From: Jejuia sp. UBA6058
Lineage (GTDB): Bacteria > Bacteroidota > Bacteroidia > Flavobacteriales > Flavobacteriaceae
Length of the DNA: 12,389 nt
NCBI GenBank assembly: GCA_002428965.1
Contig: DIYI01000008.1
Coordinates: forward strand, 1-12,389
Direction: 5' to 3'
The translations under genes and the position numbers were made by a program. Numbering within the stretch: position 1 is the stretch's first letter; every line of letters starts with the position of its first letter. Below the pieces are notes generated by a model. That model ran no database searches. It was not told the origin of the DNA and saw nothing but the letters and a program-made list of their open reading frames with translations. Positions 7,385 to 12,389 of this stretch are shown here, in pieces.

Positions 7385-8470
7385 TTATTTTTTTGTATAC
7401 CACTCATATATCATTTTAATTCCTGATTTAAGATCAATCTTGGTTTTCCAACCTAATTGATTTAGTTTGGATGGATCGGTTAATTTTTTCATTGTGCCAT
7501 CAGGCTTATTTGAGTTAAAGTAAAGTTCCCCTTCAAAGCCAATATTAGATTTAATTAGTAAAGCGAGATCTCTAATTGAGATATCTTTGCCTGTACCAAT
7601 GTTAATATGTGTATTTCTAATTTCTTTTGTGTTTTCAGCAACACAATCTTTGAAGTTTCTATTTTCCATTAAAAATACACAAGCATCGGCCATGTCTTCA
7701 CTCCATAAAAACTCGCGCATCGGTTTACCTGTGCCCCAAACCTCTAAACGGACAGAGTTATCATCTAGCGCAATACCATATTTTTTGAGTATATCTAGAA
7801 TTTCTTCTTCAGAAGATATCCCACTAATGCCTTCAATGGGCATATCGTTTAAATCCTTTCTAATACCTTTCCAGTCTTGAGATTCCAAAGACTTTCCAAG
7901 ATGCATTTTTCTAATTAAAGCAGGGAGTACATGAGACTTTTCTAAATCAAAATTATCATTTGGTCCATATAAATTAGTTGGCATTACCGATATAAAATCT
8001 GTCCCATACTGAAGATTATAGCTCTCGCACATCTTTATACCAGCAATTTTTGCAATGGCATAAGGTTCATTAGTATATTCAAGAACATCAGTTAAAAGAT
8101 AATTCTCCTTCATGGGCTGTGGACATTCTTTAGGATATATGCAAGTGCTACCCAAAAACATTAATTTTTTTACCCCACTTTTATAGCTTTGATGAATTAC
8201 ATTGTTTTGAATGCATAGGTTTTCATAAATAAAATCTGCACGATATACATTGTTTGCAACAATGCCACCAACTTTTGCAGCCGCAAGAAATACATATTCT
8301 GGCTTTTCTTCCTGAAAAAAATTGGCAACAGCCAAAGCATCTACTAGATCTAGCTCCTTATGTGTTCTAGTAACAAAATTAGAATATCCCTTTGATTGTA
8401 GATTTTTAAGTATGGCACTACCAACCAAACCTCTATGGCCGGCAATATAAATTTTAGAATCTTTATTCAT
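7385..8470 (-). CDS. fcl: GDP-L-fucose synthase (GDP-4-keto-6-deoxymannose 3,5-epimerase/4-reductase)
   Basis: 361 residues, extended SDR family. It performs the last two steps of GDP-L-fucose synthesis in the cytoplasm: C3/C5 epimerisation, then NADPH-dependent reduction of GDP-4-keto-6-deoxymannose. The Rossmann motif is GHRGLVGSAI (residues 11-20). The active-site set matches the E. coli enzyme shifted by one residue: Ser108 in GSTCIYP, Cys110, Tyr137 and Lys141 in YAIAK, and His180 in EKSHVLPAL. LYGPNDNFD (168-175) and WGTGKPMREFLW (245-256) are further family signatures. At 361 residues it is longer than the ~321-residue E. coli protein. The extra ~45 residues fall between about 195 and 240, as in other Bacteroidota members. 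It lies 54 bp downstream of gmd on the same strand, so the two form one operon converting GDP-mannose to GDP-fucose. Confidence 0.95.
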   Translation of the reverse strand: MNKDSKIYIAGHRGLVGSAILKNLQSKGYSNFVTRTHKELDLVDALAVANFFQEEKPEYVFLAAAKVGGIVANNVYRADFIYENLCIQNNVIHQSYKSGVKKLMFLGSTCIYPKECPQPMKENYLLTDVLEYTNEPYAIAKIAGIKMCESYNLQYGTDFISVMPTNLYGPNDNFDLEKSHVLPALIRKMHLGKSLESQDWKGIRKDLNDMPIEGISGISSEEEILDILKKYGIALDDNSVRLEVWGTGKPMREFLWSEDMADACVFLMENRNFKDCVAENTKEIRNTHINIGTGKDISIRDLALLIKSNIGFEGELYFNSNKPDGTMKKLTDPSKLNQLGWKTKIDLKSGIKMIYEWYTKK

Positions 8471-8524
8471 GGTTTGATTTGGCTATTCGAGAATATCTGT
8501 GATAAAGCAACTGAAATATTGGAT

Positions 8525-9652
8525 TTATTCAATTTGTTTAAGAATTTGATGTCCAGCTTTTAATAAATCAACATCCTTCTTCATTAATTTAACGTCAGAT
8601 TCCATCATATCTTTAACCAAGCCTTCTAAATCATACTCAGGTACCCATCCCAATTTTTCTTTCGCTTTTGTAGGGTCACCGATTAGTAAATCAACCTCAG
8701 TAGGACGGAAATAAGTAGGGTCTATAGATAAAACCTCTTTACCAATTTCCAACTGAAATTCTTCTTTATTACAAGCTTTTACATACGCTTTCTCATTTAT
8801 CCCTTCTCCTTGAAAATCTAATTCGATCCCTACTTCTTTAAAAGCCATACGAACAAAATCTCTCACCGTTGTAGTAACTCCAGTTGCTATAACCCAGTCT
8901 TCCGCTTTTTCTGCTTGCAAAATCATCCACATCATTCTTACATAGTCTTTTGCATGACCCCAGTCTCGTTTTGCTTCTAAGTTACCCAGGTACACTTTTT
9001 CCTGAAGGCCCAAAGCTATCTTAGCTACAGCACGTGTAATTTTTCTAGTAACAAATGTTTCACCTCTTCTTGGAGATTCATGATTAAACAAGATGCCATT
9101 ACATGCATAAATATCATAGGCTTCACGATAATTTTTGGTAATCCAAAAGCCATAAATTTTTGCCACACCATATGGAGATCTAGGGTAAAAAGGAGAATTC
9201 TCATCATAAAATCCTTTTTCGTTTTTATTTTCAGGCAAACCACCATATAATTCTGAAGTAGATGCCTGATAAATTCTTGTTTTTTTCTCAAGACCAAGTA
9301 TTCTGATTGCTTCCAGAAGTCTAAGAGTTCCTAAACCGTCCACATTACCTACATATTCAGGAGAATCAAACGAAACTTTTACATGAGACATTGCACCTAA
9401 GTTATAGATTTCATCAGGCTGACACTCTTGAATAATCCGGGTTAGATTCATAGAATCTGTTAAATCCCCATAATGCAATTTTAATCTTTGATTTGGGTCA
9501 TGAGGGTCCTGGTATAAATGATCAATTCTGTCTGTGTTAAATAAAGAAGATCTTCTTTTGATACCATGTACCTCATATCCTTTCTCTAATAGCAATTCGG
9601 CTAAATAGGATCCATCCTGTCCAGTGATTCCTGTAATTAGGGCTACTTTCAT
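8525..9652 (-). CDS. gmd: GDP-mannose 4,6-dehydratase
   Basis: 375 residues, close to the family's usual ~370. It catalyses the first committed step from GDP-D-mannose: NADP-dependent removal of water to give GDP-4-keto-6-deoxy-D-mannose, substrate for the neighbouring fcl product. Motifs are clear. The dinucleotide-binding loop is GITGQDGSYLAELLL (residues 8-22). The RRSS segment at 33-36 fits the NADP-contacting region, and HYGDLTDSMNL follows at 60-70. QASTSELYG (129-137) holds Thr132 and Glu134, and YGVAK holds catalytic Tyr161 and Lys165. NHESPRRGETFVTRKIT is the nucleotide-sugar binding segment, and RPTEVDLLIGDPTKA comes near the C-terminus. The start is firm, with the Rossmann strand directly after MKVAL. 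It leads the operon. GDP-rhamnose or GDP-perosamine routes use the same enzyme, but the adjacent fcl makes fucose the best reading. Confidence 0.96.
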   Translation of the reverse strand: MKVALITGITGQDGSYLAELLLEKGYEVHGIKRRSSLFNTDRIDHLYQDPHDPNQRLKLHYGDLTDSMNLTRIIQECQPDEIYNLGAMSHVKVSFDSPEYVGNVDGLGTLRLLEAIRILGLEKKTRIYQASTSELYGGLPENKNEKGFYDENSPFYPRSPYGVAKIYGFWITKNYREAYDIYACNGILFNHESPRRGETFVTRKITRAVAKIALGLQEKVYLGNLEAKRDWGHAKDYVRMMWMILQAEKAEDWVIATGVTTTVRDFVRMAFKEVGIELDFQGEGINEKAYVKACNKEEFQLEIGKEVLSIDPTYFRPTEVDLLIGDPTKAKEKLGWVPEYDLEGLVKDMMESDVKLMKKDVDLLKAGHQILKQIE

Positions 9653-9726
9653 TTTAGATTATTAATTTTGTGACTAAAGTTGCTTTCGGCTTGTTAAACT
9701 AATAATTCGTCTGCATGATTAAATTT

Positions 9727-9756
9727 AAAACATACATCCAAACAAATATTGTTCAA
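9727..9756 (-). promoter_or_regulatory. Candidate Bacteroidota-type promoter for gmd-fcl
   Basis: On the minus strand TATGTTTT (9727-9734) matches the TAnnTTTG -7 box at seven of eight positions, and TTG (9754-9756) lies 19 bp upstream, within the TTG-N17-23 spacing described for Flavobacterium. A transcript from here would have a leader of roughly 70 bases before the gmd ATG. One mismatch and high AT content keep this tentative. Confidence 0.35.
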
Positions 9757-9774
9757 TTATTAATTTCTAAATTA

Positions 9775-9826
9775 GTCTTTTATCTTTAAAAAGACACAAA
9801 AACATAAAAACTTTTTATTTAAAAAG
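9775..9826 (-). terminator. Hairpin region, possible terminator of the DUF5060 gene
   Basis: Two small inverted repeats lie between the stop at 9886 and gmd. CTTTTT-AAAT-AAAAAG (9811-9826) has a 6-bp stem and is followed on the minus strand by a T-rich run (9797-9810). The second, GTCTTTT-TAAAGAT-AAAAGAC (9775-9795), has a 7-bp stem. Both stems are AU-rich, so the call rests mainly on placement before the next operon. Confidence 0.3.
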
Positions 9827-9885
9827 AAAACCACAAAGAAAACGATTAAAAATTATTGTTTTTGAAATAATAATGATAATAATCT

Positions 9886-11937
9886 TTAATTTTTAATTAT
9901 GATTTTAAAAGAATATTCATGATGAGGCTTACTTTCAAGTTTCACAAAGTATAAACCTTCCTTTAATTGAGATACGTCTATTTTTAATTTGTTATTAGTT
10001 ATATTAGAGTAGGAAATATTCTTTATCCTTTTACCATTTATATCATAAATATTCAGGTCCAAAATAGAAGATATATTTTGACTCAATGAAACAAAAACTT
10101 CACTTACAGCTGGGTTAGGAATAACTTGAATATTTGTTATAGGTGATTCAATTTTGTCTGAATTTAAAGTTTTGTTACTGAGATAAAATACCCAACTCGA
10201 AGTGATGTTATCGGGAGGGTTTCCTAAGTTTACATTTGTACCTGCACTAACAGAGGATACACTGCCATCTTTCAATTCTCCACCATTTCTAGGATCGTAC
10301 CATTTAACAGTGTAGGTTCCATTTCCTGTTATATTGATGTTTTGATTACCTCCATTAGGTAAGTACCCTACAAAATAATTTGTGCTGTCACTCAATAAAT
10401 ACCCATCACTTACATCATTATCATTGTTGGTCATATTCCAATAAGGGATCATATTATTTTCAAAAAAATCTTTACATATTTTCAGTCTTTTGTAAAAGTC
10501 TGCATACTGAGTATAATCATCATTAACAACATCAAGATTGCTGTATGGGAAGTAGTGAACTCCAACTGCTCCAGCTGTAATACTTCCCCAAAGGGCAATA
10601 TTTGTCCAGGTTTCTATGTTTTGAAGTGTTCCACTAAAGGGTTCAGTGAGTCTTAATACCCATTCAGTACTATCGTTTGTAGCGACTGATTTTAGATTTA
10701 AAAATTGATCATGACAATGCTGTTCGTTATTCCAATTAGCTTGTCTAGAAATAGAAGTAAGATGATTTATTCCTGATAAACCAGCTACTTCGAAGAATAT
10801 ACCAATTTGTGCACTAGGTCCATTATGTACGCTTACTAAGTCATTATAAGGTGATAAATCTTGAATAAATTCAGCAGCATCTTCGATTTGCTGAGCAGAA
10901 TATACATCTCCTGCAGCATCTTCATTAGCTTCTTCACCTATATTCCAAAATACATTTAAATACCCAAATCTAGCAATCATTTCTCGATAGTATATTTTTC
11001 TACTTACCCCAAACCCTGTTCTATCACTACCTTCTTGATCTTCAAACCAATTAAGGTTTTCCTGTTCTGTAAGTACTAATTCTAAAGCAATACCTTTATT
11101 ATACATGTGATCAAAGACTATTTGCCACTGATCTAACTTACTTACATCGTATATTTGATATTGTGTGTCACTGGGGAAAGGATAAGTTCTTTTTCCATCG
11201 CCAGTAATGTTCATAAGAACAATGTAGTTCACGTTCATACCTTGATTAGCCAGGTAGTTAACAGCTCCTATGATTTCAGTGCCTTTGCCATTTTGCCAAC
11301 TCGGATCTCCATTCTCATAGTTGTTTGCTACTTCCGCAAAATCATGTCTACCCGTTGTAGCGTCAAAATCGCCATATTCCAAAAAAGTTTCTGGACTATC
11401 TGAGCCAACCTCAAAGTAATAATCACCGTTATCAAACTTAGCTGCTTTTTCACCTACATATTGTAATTTGCCCTTTGACCTGAAATCATTAGAATTTGTT
11501 ATACTTCCTGCAGAAATAAAAAACGATCCTGAATCTCCGTCAATACTCACTGGTGTGCCTGATGTTTCGTTTAAGTCTGCAGCAATATTAGCACTTGACC
11601 TAAACGAAACAGTATATTTATAGGTTCCTATTTCTTTTGGGATAAAGTGGCAACGCCATTTATTGCCACTTGTTGCAGACGTTTCCGCAGCATTCCCGTC
11701 AGCTGCGAAATAAGCTGGAACTAAAAATGTTTCATTACTGGGTGAAGTAATAGCTACATTCATTCGGTAATTAAGATAAGTGGTTGAAGATTCACTTAAG
11801 TTAAGTGCCTCCCAGGTTATTGATATTTTATGGTACTGTTTGAGTTCTCCTGTAATCTCTTTGTTTTGTGATTTTAATGAAAAAGATAATATTTTGAGAA
11901 TTATAATTAAAACAATTGTTTTTTTCTTATTCACCAT
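9886..11937 (-). CDS. Secreted DUF5060-type putative glycoside hydrolase with T9SS type A sorting domain
   Basis: 683 residues with a signal peptide (KKK at 4-6, hydrophobic core 7-20, cut near SQ at 23-24). Residues about 28-142 form a beta-sandwich resembling DUF5060, which precedes catalytic barrels in agarase-like and related enzymes. Residues about 150-490 look like a TIM barrel of the clan GH-A type. YYFEVGSDSPETFLEYGDFD opens it (173-192), FWNIGEEANED (330-340) carries the likely acid/base Glu335 or Glu336, and LRLTEPFSG (429-436) puts Glu432 where the nucleophile is expected. Residues about 512-590 look like the small C-terminal beta domain often annotated 'putative collagen-binding' (VGYLPNGGNQNI, WYDPRNGGEL). 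Residues 600-683 are a type A sorting domain (VIPNPAVSEVFVSL, IYDINGKRI, GLYFVKLES). It is therefore exported via T9SS, probably to attack a polysaccharide. Substrate and GH number cannot be settled by eye. Confidence 0.8.
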   Translation of the reverse strand: MVNKKKTIVLIIILKILSFSLKSQNKEITGELKQYHKISITWEALNLSESSTTYLNYRMNVAITSPSNETFLVPAYFAADGNAAETSATSGNKWRCHFIPKEIGTYKYTVSFRSSANIAADLNETSGTPVSIDGDSGSFFISAGSITNSNDFRSKGKLQYVGEKAAKFDNGDYYFEVGSDSPETFLEYGDFDATTGRHDFAEVANNYENGDPSWQNGKGTEIIGAVNYLANQGMNVNYIVLMNITGDGKRTYPFPSDTQYQIYDVSKLDQWQIVFDHMYNKGIALELVLTEQENLNWFEDQEGSDRTGFGVSRKIYYREMIARFGYLNVFWNIGEEANEDAAGDVYSAQQIEDAAEFIQDLSPYNDLVSVHNGPSAQIGIFFEVAGLSGINHLTSISRQANWNNEQHCHDQFLNLKSVATNDSTEWVLRLTEPFSGTLQNIETWTNIALWGSITAGAVGVHYFPYSNLDVVNDDYTQYADFYKRLKICKDFFENNMIPYWNMTNNDNDVSDGYLLSDSTNYFVGYLPNGGNQNINITGNGTYTVKWYDPRNGGELKDGSVSSVSAGTNVNLGNPPDNITSSWVFYLSNKTLNSDKIESPITNIQVIPNPAVSEVFVSLSQNISSILDLNIYDINGKRIKNISYSNITNNKLKIDVSQLKEGLYFVKLESKPHHEYSFKIIIKN

Positions 11938-12029
11938 AACTGCTTAATATGTTTACTATTAATTTTATTTCATTGATATAAGTTTAATTAGTCAAAAATT
12001 GGGATTGTTATATTTTTCTATGACATCCT
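11938..12029. other. Short spacer between two T9SS cargo genes
   Basis: 92 bp of AT-rich sequence with no gene, no clear TAnnTTTG promoter and no obvious hairpin with a T-run. The two flanking genes are on the same strand, so co-transcription from upstream is possible. Confidence 0.4.
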
Positions 12030-12389
12030 TTAATTATGAAGGATAATCAGTTTTTTAATACCTAGTAAATCACCGTTTTGCGATTTTAATTTGAAAAAAT
12101 AATGTCCATCTTCGAGCGAAAATAAATTTACTTCAATATTTTCAGTATTTACGAAGGATTTAATATTTTGGATTTTTACTAAACGGCCATGTACATCAAA
12201 AATTTCAATCAATGCGAGTTTTGAGTTATCCAATACTTTTATAAATACTTTATCCGAAGCTGGGTTAGGAAATAACAAAGTATTGGATTTTGTTCTATAA
12301 TCTTCTTCAATTTCTACATTGATATTTTTTGAATACAACTCATTACTTTTGCCGTTAATGGTAGACACATCAAAAGATATACTTTCAGA
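12030..12389 (-). CDS. T9SS type A sorting-domain protein, C-terminal fragment (5' end outside window)
   Basis: The frame is open from the right window edge to TAA at 12030-12032, leaving 119 residues of a protein whose start lies beyond the window. The GTG at 12366-12368 is not a likely start: coding continues upstream of it without a stop and no signal peptide follows. The last ~85 residues are a type A sorting domain: LLFPNPASDKVFIKV, then IEIFDVHGRLVKI, then SLEDGHYFFKLKSQNG and a final KKLIILHN. The preceding ~35 residues are acidic and polar, a typical linker. The missing N-terminal part would hold the functional domain, so the activity is unknown. Together with the complete DUF5060 gene 92 bp downstream it forms a pair of exported proteins, perhaps acting on the same glycan. 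Confidence 0.8.
   Translation of the reverse strand, partial: SESISFDVSTINGKSNELYSKNINVEIEEDYRTKSNTLLFPNPASDKVFIKVLDNSKLALIEIFDVHGRLVKIQNIKSFVNTENIEVNLFSLEDGHYFFKLKSQNGDLLGIKKLIILHN

Noticed and set aside
7587..7880. 97-codon open frame on the plus strand
   Set aside because: Antisense to fcl in its conserved C-terminal half; a shadow of that gene.
9025..9297. 90-codon open frame on the minus strand inside gmd
   Set aside because: Alternative frame of gmd, which is complete with all catalytic residues.
11155..11403. 82-codon open frame on the plus strand
   Set aside because: Antisense to the barrel part of the DUF5060 gene; no recognisable protein features.

Overview
The window is AT-rich DNA from a member of the Bacteroidota, most likely the class Flavobacteriia. 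Four things point there: three C-terminal type IX secretion (T9SS) type A sorting domains, secreted-protein families typical of that group, starts without Shine-Dalgarno sequences, and the long form of GDP-fucose synthase. All genes except the two at the left edge lie on the minus strand. I see no tRNA, rRNA, insertion sequence, CRISPR array or integrase.

Left edge, plus strand (1-1182): the last ~80 residues of an MBOAT-type membrane acyltransferase are followed after one base by an SGNH-like protein. This is the usual pairing for O-acetylation of an exported polysaccharide. The pair meets the next operon head-on with only 3 bp between stop codons.

Secreted-protein operon, minus strand (5250 to 1186): a small T9SS-sorted protein, a protein with a phage tail-fibre-like C-terminal domain, and a large protein with two FN3 domains and two right-handed beta-helix segments. 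Gaps are 4 bp and then a stop/start overlap (TAATG), so the three are almost certainly co-transcribed and probably stoichiometrically coupled. Only the first carries a sorting domain. This set is the best candidate here for an undescribed surface or extracellular assembly, possibly a tailspike-like polysaccharide-binding or degrading fibre. About 0.7 kb of gene-free DNA lies upstream and holds repeats of GTTAATAAA.

Sugar nucleotide and glycosyltransferase block, minus strand (9652 to 6003): gmd and fcl together convert GDP-mannose to GDP-L-fucose. A family 2 glycosyltransferase follows after a 383-bp gap. They suggest synthesis of a fucose-containing glycan (capsule, O-antigen or T9SS-linked A-LPS).

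Right edge, minus strand (12389 to 9886): two T9SS cargo genes. One is a complete DUF5060-type putative glycoside hydrolase, and the other is cut by the window end so that only its C-terminal part with the sorting domain is visible. The region thus mixes glycan synthesis and modification genes with secreted glycan-active proteins. Functional links between the blocks are inference from proximity.
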